Positions 1-6,647 of a stretch of DNA of 13,896 nucleotides are shown here, piece by piece. The stretch is from the NCBI GenBank assembly GCA_050730675.1, contig JBOHNM010000115.1:1-13896 (forward strand), read 5' to 3'. Position 1 is the stretch's first letter, and every line of letters starts with the position of its first letter. Below the pieces are notes generated by a model. The model did no database searches, had not been told where the DNA came from, and saw only the letters and a program-made list of their open reading frames with translations. This DNA is from JBOHNM01 sp050730675 (lineage in GTDB: Bacteria; Planctomycetota; Phycisphaerae; Phycisphaerales; UBA1924). The position numbers and the translations under genes were made by a program.

Positions 1-328
1 GAACCGGAAGGGTTGCGATGACGGCGAGGGCTTGGCTGCGACGGGCGGGATCGCTGCCGGTGAGCATTGCCCGCAGCGTGCGCGACCACTGATCGGCGGC
101 GATGGCGCGGGCGGCGGCGCGGGCTGAAGAGCCCAGCCGCGCCCAGTGGCGGCAGAGGACATCCATTGCCGCGGAGCCCTGACGCTTGCCGGCGACGGCG
201 AGGAGTTGATCGACGAAAGGCCCAGTTTCGGCCGATGAACAGACGGTCAGAGCGGCATCGAGGGCGTGGATGCGATCGCGGGTGGAGCAGGGCCACAAAC
301 GCCTGAGTTTTGCGACCAGATCGGGCAT
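1..328 (-). CDS. uncharacterised helical (HEAT-like?) protein, 5' part only
   Basis: Reading the minus strand from an ATG at 328-326, the frame stays open to the window edge for 109 codons, with strong G/C preference at third positions as in the other genes here. The protein starts MPDLVAKLRRLW and is rich in Ala, Arg and Leu, with regularly spaced amphipathic stretches (for example around QWSRTLRAMLTGSD). This resembles short helical repeats of the HEAT/ARM kind, but no diagnostic motif is visible. There is no signal peptide or membrane segment. The start lacks a clear Shine-Dalgarno sequence, so it could lie elsewhere. The C-terminus is outside the window. It is divergent from the DUF2617-like gene at 629. 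I do not recognise the family and assign no function. Confidence 0.6.
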   Translation of the reverse strand, partial: MPDLVAKLRRLWPCSTRDRIHALDAALTVCSSAETGPFVDQLLAVAGKRQGSAAMDVLCRHWARLGSSARAAARAIAADQWSRTLRAMLTGSDPARRSQALAVIATLPV

Positions 329-405
329 CGGGAAGGGGTATCGACCGGGGGGATCGCGGCGCTATAAAGGAGGAATACGCAGTTCGACCCACCAAGGTGC
401 GGGGT

Positions 406-417
406 GGGGGTACCCCC
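406..417. repeat. 12-base perfect palindrome GGGGGTACCCCC
   Basis: GGGGGTACCCCC reads identically on both strands and sits between the two divergent genes. Looser symmetry may extend outward (ACCA about 15 bases to the left, TGGT just to the right). A dimeric regulator could bind here, but G/C-only palindromes also arise by chance in high-GC DNA. Confidence 0.25.
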
Positions 418-477
418 TACTGGTTGTACACTCCAAGTGACAAGGTCCCACAAATTGTGGTGCAAGCGCTTGGCAAG

Positions 478-504
478 TTGGAGAATTGCGTTAAACTCTA
501 AAAT
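478..504 (+). promoter_or_regulatory. possible sigma-70-type promoter for the DUF2617-like gene
   Basis: TAAAAT at 499-504 matches five of six positions of the -10 consensus and lies in the most AT-rich patch of the region. TTGGAG at 478-483 is a candidate -35 element, but the spacing of 15 bases is short. A better -35 match, TTGGCA at 470-475, is too far away (23 bases). If real, the transcript has a leader of about 115 bases before the ATG at 629. Confidence 0.3.
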
Positions 505-586
505 ATTCGTGAAGTTCGGGTGAGTGTTCTCTAGATTCGCCGCGTCCCATGAGACCACTCTGCTTCCAAACCAGGACGGGAACCCA

Positions 587-612
587 TCAGCCCGAGCGGC
601 GTAACGGGCTGG
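587..612 (+). promoter_or_regulatory. leader hairpin just upstream of the DUF2617-like gene
   Basis: CAGCCCG (588-594) pairs perfectly with CGGGCTG (605-611), with one more T-G pair outside it and a 10-base loop. The stem ends just before the purine-rich stretch GAAGCGAAGGGG that must act as the ribosome binding site. It could tune translation. No known riboswitch or thermometer class is recognisable. Confidence 0.35.
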
Positions 613-628
613 AAGCGAAGGGGACACG

Positions 629-1174
629 ATGAACCTGCCGACCAAGGCCCATAGCACTTCGGTCCACCATCTGATCCTGTACAAACGGGCGCTGCACCCG
701 GAGTTGTTCCAGCTCAAGGGCCGTCGCACGGTCAACCACGGCACGTACGAGTTGGAAGCATGGTTGATGCAGGGCGGGCACGCTCTGCGATTCCAGCACA
801 AGAACTTCTGTGCCTCGGAGCTGGTGACGGACAAGGAGGACGGCCTCCCGACCACCGGGGCGGTGATCACCTTCCCGTGCATCGGTGAGAAGGACCTGGA
901 CCACGCGTTCAAGATCGAGCGGGTGAAGTACGTCACGACGATGCAGACCGAGACGCTGAGCGACAACCTGTACAGCGCCACCTACCGCGAGATGGTCGAT
1001 CTGGCGGAGGAGACCGACGCACTGATCCACACGTGGGAGGGGCACAGCGGCGGACGCAACCTCTCGATGCTCGACGTGCAGCGCTACGGCAAGGAAGCGC
1101 ACGCGCAGGCGTACCACATGGTGGCCAGCAGCGGGCTGGTGCTGCGGACGCAGACGATCTTTGAGCATGAGTGA
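629..1174 (+). CDS. DUF2617-like conserved hypothetical protein
   Basis: A 181-residue soluble protein of unknown function. The segment from residue 14 (HLILYKRALHPELFQLKGRR), the following YELEAWLMQGGHALRFQH, a central lysine-rich segment and a C-terminal YHMVASSGLVLRTQTIF match my memory of planctomycete DUF2617 proteins, about 170-190 residues long, in which the LHPELF signature stands out. I see no signal peptide, membrane helix or catalytic motif. The ATG at 629 is preceded by GAAGGGG. The gene stands alone between a divergent neighbour on the left and a convergent sigma-factor unit on the right, and ends 42 bases before a perfect-palindrome terminator. The family name is from recall; that the gene is real is much more certain than the name. 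Confidence 0.6.
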   Translation: MNLPTKAHSTSVHHLILYKRALHPELFQLKGRRTVNHGTYELEAWLMQGGHALRFQHKNFCASELVTDKEDGLPTTGAVITFPCIGEKDLDHAFKIERVKYVTTMQTETLSDNLYSATYREMVDLAEETDALIHTWEGHSGGRNLSMLDVQRYGKEAHAQAYHMVASSGLVLRTQTIFEHE

Positions 1175-1216
1175 GCCGGGTCAGCAGCTTACCGCACACA
1201 TTGGTGTTGAAATAAG

Positions 1217-1250
1217 AAGGGGTCGAGGCACGTGCCTCGACCCCTTTGTT
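1217..1250. terminator. bidirectional intrinsic terminator (30-base perfect palindrome)
   Basis: AAGGGGTCGAGGCAC at 1217-1231 is followed directly by its exact reverse complement at 1232-1246. As RNA this folds into a stem of about 13 pairs with a minimal loop. On the plus strand CCCC is followed by TTTGTT; on the minus strand the stem is followed by a T-rich tail (TTCTTATTT). It lies between the convergent DUF2617-like gene (stop at 1174) and the membrane-protein gene (stop at 1270) and can end both transcripts. Confidence 0.8.
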
Positions 1251-1269
1251 CATTGTGCGATGTGCTCGG

Positions 1270-2433
1270 TCAGTTCGAGGGGAAGAAACCCTTGAGGGAG
1301 TTGCCGTCGATGACCGTGGTCTTGCCCTGCTCGATCAGGCGGGCCTTGTCGAGCAGGACGGCGTCGATCCGCGTCTCGGGGAAGTCGATGCGCACGATGC
1401 CGGTGGCCTCGCCGACGAGCGTGACTTCGATCCACTCGACGCCGCGCTGCTCGGTGTAGGAGACCTTGGTGGTGCCGACGCCGTCGAGGCGCTCACCCCC
1501 CGCGTTGGGCGTGCAGGTGAGGAGGTACTGGCCGGAGCCGAGGTCCTGGACGGTGGTGGTCGTGTCGGACTGGTTGAGGACGGTCTCGATCTCCTTGAGC
1601 TGATCCGGGCCGGCCTTGCCGCTGAAGAGGTTCTTGAGGAGCCCATCAGGGATGGCGGCGATGCCGCCGGGATTGTCGGGGTCGTTCTTGATGACGATCT
1701 GGACGTTGCCCTGACCTGCGGCGGGATCGAGCATCTCGGGCGGGATCAAAGCCGGGTCGATGTCGTCGGGGCCGTCGCCACAATCCGGGCCGGAGAGCAT
1801 CTTCACGAACTCGGGGCCCAGGTCAACGATCACTCCGTTGCGGATGCCTGGGGCGAAGAGCTGTGCCTCGGGGACTTCGCCGCGGGCGAAGATCCAGGCG
1901 GCGTGCTCGCGGAGAGCGCCTTCGAGGCGGAGGGCATTGCCGTCGTGCGTGACGTCGAGGGCCGCGTAGACGACTTCGACATCGGGCGGTGCCTCCATGA
2001 GCTGGTCGATGGTCGTCGGCGCGCCGAACTGGACACGCACTTCGCCGTTGACAGCGAAGGTGTCGCAGTGGATCTGCTGAAGGTTGACGCGAACACCCTC
2101 GACGGTGCGGGCGCGCAGGCTCTTGAGGATGGTTGCGGCCTGGACCTTTGAGCCACCGGTGGAAGCGAAGAAGACGGCGCCGAGAGCGACGGTGGCGGCG
2201 ACGGCCGAACCGAACAGGGCAAAGCGGGTGCGGGACATACGGAAGACTCCGGGACGGTGTGTACGGACGAGAGGGAACGGGCCCGCGGCGCGCTTCGCGG
2301 GTGACGGTTGTTTCCACGATGCGACGGCGTCGGGCGCGGGGTCGGGCGGCAGGTCGATGCGGCCGGCGATCGCGCGGAGGTTGGCGTCGAGCATCTCGTG
2401 GGAGTTGTCGGGCTGGAGGGGGTCGAGGGGCAT
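1270..2433 (-). CDS. single-pass membrane protein, probable anti-sigma/ECF partner
   Basis: A 387-residue protein encoded directly downstream of an ECF sigma-factor gene on the same strand. It has a cytoplasmic N-terminus of about 70 residues (with LDANLRAIAGRIDLPPDP), one membrane helix at about 71-91 (FALFGSAVAATVALGAVFFA), then a long exported domain of about 300 residues starting KVQAATILKSL. That opening loosely recalls RseB/LolA-type periplasmic domains, but I cannot confirm it. No zinc-binding HxxxCxxC anti-sigma motif is visible. Start choice: a GTG at 2439 extends the frame by two codons, but AGGA (minus strand, just upstream) is two bases from that GTG and seven from the ATG at 2433, so I prefer the ATG. 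Anti-sigma function is inferred from position and topology, not from a recognised domain. It ends at the shared palindrome terminator. Confidence 0.7.
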   Translation of the reverse strand: MPLDPLQPDNSHEMLDANLRAIAGRIDLPPDPAPDAVASWKQPSPAKRAAGPFPLVRTHRPGVFRMSRTRFALFGSAVAATVALGAVFFASTGGSKVQAATILKSLRARTVEGVRVNLQQIHCDTFAVNGEVRVQFGAPTTIDQLMEAPPDVEVVYAALDVTHDGNALRLEGALREHAAWIFARGEVPEAQLFAPGIRNGVIVDLGPEFVKMLSGPDCGDGPDDIDPALIPPEMLDPAAGQGNVQIVIKNDPDNPGGIAAIPDGLLKNLFSGKAGPDQLKEIETVLNQSDTTTTVQDLGSGQYLLTCTPNAGGERLDGVGTTKVSYTEQRGVEWIEVTLVGEATGIVRIDFPETRIDAVLLDKARLIEQGKTTVIDGNSLKGFFPSN

Positions 2434-2479
2434 TGGCACGTTCCTGCAACTTGGAAGAGATCAGGGAGGCCGGGGTGAG

Positions 2480-3064
2480 TCATTGCGAGGCGAGGAGGTC
2501 CTTCAGTGCCTGGCGTGCGCGGTAGAGCCGTCCCTCTATTGCGCGGACCGAGACACCAAGTTGTTGAGCGAGCGCGGACTGCGGCACCGAGCGGAGGTAG
2601 TGGGCGATGAGCAGGTCCTGGTCATCAGCGGGGAGTTCGGTGAGTGCGAGCAGGAGCTGGTGTTGCGTGTCGGCATCGGTGAGCACGGATTCGGGGAGGG
2701 GTTGCTCGGTGAGGCGGGCCGCGAGGTCGTTGGCGAGGCGGGGGTCGCGATTGGCGAGCGGCGCGGAGGCGGCGCGACGCCAGTGGGTGGCGAGGAGGTT
2801 GCCGGCGACCGAGCGGAGCCAGAACTCCAGTTCGTCGGCCGGGACACCCGCGGCGTTGCGGAGGGCCGCGAGCCAGAGCTGCTGCATGAGGTCGGAAGCG
2901 AGGTCGTGGTTACGGGAGGTGCGGACCATGAAGTAGCGGTAGAGCGAGGCGGCGCAGCGGTCGTAGACGGGTTCGAGGGCGGTGCGGACATCGGGCGGCG
3001 CGGTGCGCGACGCGGCGGCGATGGGGATCAGCGGCGTGTGCAGGCTCAAGGGCTCTCCGGACAT
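2480..3064 (-). CDS. ECF-type RNA polymerase sigma factor
   Basis: A 194-residue sigma-70 family protein of the extracytoplasmic-function type. Region 2 spans about residues 31-100: VYDRCAASLYRYF, then the DLASDLMQQLWLAAL helix, then the FWLRSVAGNLLATHWRR segment that recognises the -10 element. Region 4 spans about 134-190, with LPADDQDLLIAHYL and a helix-turn-helix at about 160-185 (VPQSALAQQLGVSVRAIEGRL) for the -35 element. The linker of about 35 residues and the absence of region 3 fit the ECF class. The start ATG at 3064 has only weak upstream purines. The stop lies 46 bases before the start of the downstream membrane protein, so the two are probably co-transcribed. ECF factors are usually held inactive by a partner until a signal arrives; the downstream gene is the natural candidate. 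Confidence 0.92.
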   Translation of the reverse strand: MSGEPLSLHTPLIPIAAASRTAPPDVRTALEPVYDRCAASLYRYFMVRTSRNHDLASDLMQQLWLAALRNAAGVPADELEFWLRSVAGNLLATHWRRAASAPLANRDPRLANDLAARLTEQPLPESVLTDADTQHQLLLALTELPADDQDLLIAHYLRSVPQSALAQQLGVSVRAIEGRLYRARQALKDLLASQ

Positions 3065-3482
3065 CGTTCTGGCTCTTGGTGCTCTTGCCGGATGAATCGC
3101 GCCGGGCAGGCCGACCCCACGCGGAATACTGCGATCCGGCGCAAACTTGCTTGGGAATGGGCAAGGCGAGTTGCCGCGACGGGCGAAAGGGTGGATTTCG
3201 GGCTTGCCCGGCGGGGGTGGGCGGCCGATACTTCAGTCATGCTCGCCCTGTCGCACACGCTGTGCATTCGAATTCGTCGGCCCCTCGGGGCCTGACGCCG
3301 GGCGTGTCTGCACACACATCCCACCACCGGCGAAGGAACCTGAAGGGGCCAGATCGACGCGTGTCGCGCGAACGGTTTGCGATCGCGGCGTGCGTTGACC
3401 GACCGGGTGTTTCTACTATTGCCGCCCTTGCTTCCGGGAGCCCCGCCTGACGCGGGCTGACCGGCGATCGACTGAGTTTGCC
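3065..3482. other. intergenic region between the sigma factor and ileS
   Basis: These 418 bases divide the minus-strand sigma operon from ileS and should hold both promoters. Visible items: a stem GGCCCC-TC-GGGGCC, extended by CGTC/GACG with one bulge, at 3275-3297 and with no T-run; a weak hairpin (3439-3446 with 3452-3458) close to the ileS start; and a possible promoter at 3395-3422. I see no T-box leader elements such as the specifier loop or antiterminator box. Short open frames here have arginine/proline-rich composition unlike the real genes. Confidence 0.5.
3395..3422 (+). promoter_or_regulatory. weak candidate promoter for ileS
   Basis: TTGACC at 3395-3400 is a good -35 match. TATTGC at 3417-3422 (16-base spacing) is a poor -10 match, and the better-looking TACTAT at 3414-3419 is only 13 bases away. 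It is about 60 bases upstream of the ileS ATG. Offered only as the best candidate in an otherwise GC-rich stretch. Confidence 0.2.
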
Positions 3483-6400
3483 ATGAACCCAACGACTCCG
3501 ACCAATACCTCACTCACCCCCCCCGCTCCTGCCGGCGCCAAGCCGGAGAAGGGCGGCGGTGGATCACCGTTCAAAGACACGCTGAACTTGCCGCAGACGA
3601 GCTTTGCCATGAAGGCGAGCCTGGTGCAGAACGAGCCGGCGAGCCTGAAGCGCTGGGCCGGCCTGAAGGGCAAGGGGCTGTACGAATTGCTGCGCGACCC
3701 GGCGCGGCAGAATCCCAAGGGACGGTTTGTGTTCCACGACGGGCCGCCGTATGCCAACGGGAGCATCCACACCGGGCACATGATGAACAAGTGCCTGAAG
3801 GACTTTGTCGTGCGGTCACGCACGATGATGGGTTTCGATGTGCCGTACGTGCCGGGGTGGGATTGCCACGGCCTGCCGATCGAGCACAAGGTGCAGACGG
3901 ACCTGGTCGAGAAGGGGAAGTACGCCAAGCTTGCGACGCTCGAGGAGGGCGTGCGGAAGATGGCGATCCGGCGCGAGTGCGAGGCGTACGCCGCGAAGTA
4001 CCACAAGCTGCACACCGGGCAGATGGAGCGGCTGCTGACACTGGCGGACTATGCGCATCCGTACCTGACGATGCAGCCGTCGTACGAGGGGGCGACGCTG
4101 GAGGTGCTGGCATCGCTGCTGGATGAGGGGCTGGTGTTCCGGGCGCTGAAGCCGGTGCACTGGTCGGTGGCGAACGAGACGGCGCTGGCGGAGGCGGAGC
4201 TGGAGTACTACGACCGGGACGATGTTTCGGTGTACGTGGACTTTGAGGCGGCCGATGCGGGCGCGGTGTATGACGCGTTCGGGTTGGAGGAGGAGGAAGA
4301 GTCAGAGGAAGACCTCACCGCAGAGGACGCAGAGAGCGCAGAGGAAGGCGGGGAAGAAGAGGGGGAAGGGGAAGAGAAAGAACGAGCGAGGCAAGGTGCG
4401 CTGAGTGCGAAGCCTGCGCCGGGGACGCGGCTTGGGATCCGGCCTTCGTTCATGATCTGGACGACCACGCCGTGGACGCTGCCGGCGAACCTGGCGATCG
4501 CGGTGAACCCGAAGTTCACGTATGTGCTGGTGTGGGTGGACGGGAACGTGAGCGTGCTGGCGAAAGAGTTGGCGGAGAAGGTGCTCGGCAAGGCGAAGTC
4601 CGAGGAGGTCGTCGTGCTCGCCGAGACGAGCGGCGAGAAACTCGTCGGGCTGCGGTATCGGCATCCGTTTGTTGATCTGGCTCGCGGCGAGGGTGTGGGG
4701 GCGTGGAACACCGGACACGGGATCGAGATCGGTGCGCAGCACGCGCATGTGTTCTCGGTGGTCGGGGCGGACTATGTCACGCTCGAGGACGGCACGGGGC
4801 TGGTCCACACCGCACCGGGGCACGGTGTTGAAGACTACCAGACCGGCCAGCGCATCGGCCTGCCGGTCTATTGCCCGGTGAAGGGGGACGGGGCATACGA
4901 CCAGACGGTGCCGCAATGGCTGCAGGGGAAGAACATCTGGAAGGCCAACGACGAGATCGTCGGGCGGCTGCGCGACAGCGGCCACCTGTTCTTCGATCAC
5001 AAGTTCAGCCACTCGTACCCGCACGACTGGCGGAGCAAGACGCCGGTGATCTTCCGCTGCACGGAGCAGTGGTTCGTCGGCGTGGACCGCGTCAAGAAGG
5101 GCGGCGGCGAATCGCTGCGCGGGGCGGCGCTGAGTGCGACGGCCGAGGGCGGTTCGGTCGCGTTCGTGCCGGAATGGGGGCGCAACCGCATGCGGGGCAT
5201 GCTGGAGTCGCGCCCGGACTGGTGCATCAGCCGCCAGCGGGCGTGGGGCCTGCCGATCCCGGCGCTCATCCTTCCCGACGGCTCGGCGTTCATGACCGCG
5301 GCGACGGTGCGCGCGGTCGCCAAGCTCGTGCGCGAGAAGGGAAGCGACATCTGGTTCACGGCGACGCCTACGGAACTGCTGACGGAGTATGACCCGAAGA
5401 CGGACCCGGACGCGCCGCGCGATCTGGCGGTCGGGTCGCTCAAGAAGGGGCCGGACATCCTCGACGTCTGGTTCGAGTCGGGAAGCTCGTGGAACGCCGT
5501 GATGCGCGAGCGCGGGCTTGGGTATCCGATCGATCTGTATCTTGAGGGCTCGGATCAGCACCGCGGATGGTTCCAGCTCTCGCTGCTGCCGGCGCTGGGG
5601 GCGACGGGCAAGCCGCCGTTCAAGACGCTGCTCACGCACGGGTTCATGGTGGACAAGGACGGCAAGAAGCTGAGCAAGAGCCGACCGGACGCGGCGCTGT
5701 ACGAGGTGGATCGCCTCTTCACCGACTTCGGCGCCGATGTGCTGCGGTGGTGGGTGAGCTCACTGGCCTACGAGAACGATGTCAAGCTCGACCGTGACTT
5801 CTTCGGCGTTGCGGGTGAGAGCTACCGCAAGGTGCGCAACACGCTGCGGTTCATGCTCAGCAACCTGTACGACTTTGCCCCGGCCGGCGGCAGCAAGCCC
5901 GCTAATGCCGTGGATCTGAAATCGATCCCGGCGACCAGTCTGGATGCCTGGGTGCTTGAGCAGTACGACCAGCTCGCGGCGGGCGTCGTCAAGGCGTATA
6001 GCGCGTACGACTTCAAGTCCGTCGAAGAGCGCATCTACGACTTCTGCAACGAGACGCTCAGCGCGGTCTACCTTGCGGCGGTCAAGGACCGGCTTTACTG
6101 CGACAAGGCGGATTCGCCGCGCCGCCGCCAGTGCCAGAGCGTGCTGTGGGCGCTGACCGACGGGTTGTGCCGCCTGCTGGCGCCGATCCTTGTCCACACT
6201 TCCGACGAGGCGTACCGGGCGCTTTGGAAGGCCGAGAGCGATCCGGCGCAAGGCGATCGCTGTGTCCATACCGAGCACTTCATCGAAGGCTACGGCGTCA
6301 AAGCAGACCCGGAGTGGACCAAGGTCATGACGCTGCGCGGATCGGCGCAGCAGGTGATCGAGAGCGGCAAAAAGGCGCTGGGCGTCGAGAACCCGCTTGA

Positions 6401-6647
6401 TGCCGGCGTGGTCTTGCCCGACGCGAGCGGCTCGCTCAAGCGCTTCAGCACGGTGGAACTGGCGGACCTGCTGGGCATCTCTCGCGTGACGTTTGACGGC
6501 GCTGCGAGCGAGCCCCGGGTGATCGGCCTGCTCGCCGAGCCGCGCTGCGAGCGGAGCTGGCGGCGTGATGGGACGGTCCACGCACGCCCGAAGTCCAACG
6601 GTGCGATGCTCTCCGACCGCGACGCTCAGGCGCTGGGAGTCATTTGA
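3483..6647 (+). CDS. ileS: isoleucyl-tRNA synthetase (class I)
   Basis: A 1054-residue cytoplasmic enzyme that charges tRNA-Ile with isoleucine using ATP and hydrolyses mischarged valine. After an N-terminal tail of about 30 residues comes TLNLPQTSFAMKA, then the HIGH-type motif HTGH (96-99), VPGWDCHGLPIEHKV, the CP1 editing domain with TTTPWTLP (327-334) and GTGLVHTAPGHG (437-448), RPDWCISRQRAWGLPIP, DVWFESGSSWNAV, YLEGSDQHRGWFQ, and the KMSKS-type loop KLSKS (729-733). An anticodon-binding helical domain follows. It is about 115 residues longer than E. coli IleRS, partly because of an acidic insert at about 265-315 between the start of CP1 and TTTPWTLP. The C-terminal zinc finger is degenerate: CERSW at 1022 keeps one cysteine and the usual paired CxxC motifs are missing. 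The ATG at 3483 has no clear SD; the conserved TLNLP segment excludes starts further in. The gene overlaps the convergent neighbour by 8 bases. Confidence 0.96.
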   Translation: MNPTTPTNTSLTPPAPAGAKPEKGGGGSPFKDTLNLPQTSFAMKASLVQNEPASLKRWAGLKGKGLYELLRDPARQNPKGRFVFHDGPPYANGSIHTGHMMNKCLKDFVVRSRTMMGFDVPYVPGWDCHGLPIEHKVQTDLVEKGKYAKLATLEEGVRKMAIRRECEAYAAKYHKLHTGQMERLLTLADYAHPYLTMQPSYEGATLEVLASLLDEGLVFRALKPVHWSVANETALAEAELEYYDRDDVSVYVDFEAADAGAVYDAFGLEEEEESEEDLTAEDAESAEEGGEEEGEGEEKERARQGALSAKPAPGTRLGIRPSFMIWTTTPWTLPANLAIAVNPKFTYVLVWVDGNVSVLAKELAEKVLGKAKSEEVVVLAETSGEKLVGLRYRHPFVDLARGEGVGAWNTGHGIEIGAQHAHVFSVVGADYVTLEDGTGLVHTAPGHGVEDYQTGQRIGLPVYCPVKGDGAYDQTVPQWLQGKNIWKANDEIVGRLRDSGHLFFDHKFSHSYPHDWRSKTPVIFRCTEQWFVGVDRVKKGGGESLRGAALSATAEGGSVAFVPEWGRNRMRGMLESRPDWCISRQRAWGLPIPALILPDGSAFMTAATVRAVAKLVREKGSDIWFTATPTELLTEYDPKTDPDAPRDLAVGSLKKGPDILDVWFESGSSWNAVMRERGLGYPIDLYLEGSDQHRGWFQLSLLPALGATGKPPFKTLLTHGFMVDKDGKKLSKSRPDAALYEVDRLFTDFGADVLRWWVSSLAYENDVKLDRDFFGVAGESYRKVRNTLRFMLSNLYDFAPAGGSKPANAVDLKSIPATSLDAWVLEQYDQLAAGVVKAYSAYDFKSVEERIYDFCNETLSAVYLAAVKDRLYCDKADSPRRRQCQSVLWALTDGLCRLLAPILVHTSDEAYRALWKAESDPAQGDRCVHTEHFIEGYGVKADPEWTKVMTLRGSAQQVIESGKKALGVENPLDAGVVLPDASGSLKRFSTVELADLLGISRVTFDGAASEPRVIGLLAEPRCERSWRRDGTVHARPKSNGAMLSDRDAQALGVI
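4316..4344. repeat. dispersed-repeat-like 29-base motif inside ileS
   Basis: This stretch consists of three tandem-like units of the form CGCAGAG(G/A), and in the ileS frame reads LTAEDAESAEE (residues 278-288). In the next frame it reads PQRTQRAQR, and on the other strand LCALCVLCGEVFL. From memory, all three peptide strings recur in many small spurious ORFs in intergenic DNA of unrelated bacteria, marking a widespread dispersed repeat. Here it is in frame within an essential gene, followed by a 33-base homopurine run (4350-4382) coding for more acidic residues. The repeat assignment is recall and needs a genome search. Confidence 0.55.

Larger units (their letters stand above)
329..628. other. 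divergent intergenic region
   Basis: These 300 bases separate two divergent genes. They hold a 12-base perfect palindrome (406-417), an AT-rich -10-like box at 499-504, and a leader hairpin at 587-612. On the minus strand a TTTATA box at 363-368 lies about 35 bases before the start at 328 and could serve that gene, but I see no matching -35 element. A strong SD-like AAAGGAGGAA at 366-375 on the plus strand has no start codon at a usable distance. I see no credible gene here. Confidence 0.5.

Noticed and set aside
310..501. 63-codon plus-strand ORF preceded internally by a strong AAAGGAGGAA
   Set aside because: The purine box has no ATG, GTG or TTG at a usable distance, the ORF's own start lies upstream of it and overlaps the minus-strand coding region, and the peptide shows no recognisable pattern.
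247..981. 244-codon minus-strand ORF antisense to the DUF2617-like gene
   Set aside because: The opposite strand has a coherent, family-like protein with proper start, SD-like purines and terminator; the antisense translation has shadow-like composition.
1246..2151. 301-codon plus-strand ORF opposite the membrane-protein gene
   Set aside because: Asp/Gly/Val-rich antisense shadow; the minus strand has a membrane helix, SD and sigma-factor partner.
2434..2450. TTGGCACG...TGC resembling a sigma-54 -24/-12 promoter on the plus strand
   Set aside because: The GG-to-GC spacing is nine rather than ten bases, and it would point antisense into the sigma operon with no plus-strand gene downstream.
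1830..2483. ATGA-overlapping start after the sigma-factor stop, opening a 217-codon frame
   Set aside because: The frame translates to Ser/Pro/Arg-rich low-complexity sequence, while the other frame from 2433 gives a proper membrane protein with an SD.
3065..3482. T-box riboswitch expected before an ileS gene
   Set aside because: No T-box consensus, specifier loop or terminator/antiterminator pair is visible, and T-boxes are mainly a Gram-positive feature.
4302..5639. 445-codon minus-strand ORF inside ileS
   Set aside because: Arg/His/Pro-rich translation typical of the antisense of a high-GC gene; ileS is unmistakable on the plus strand.
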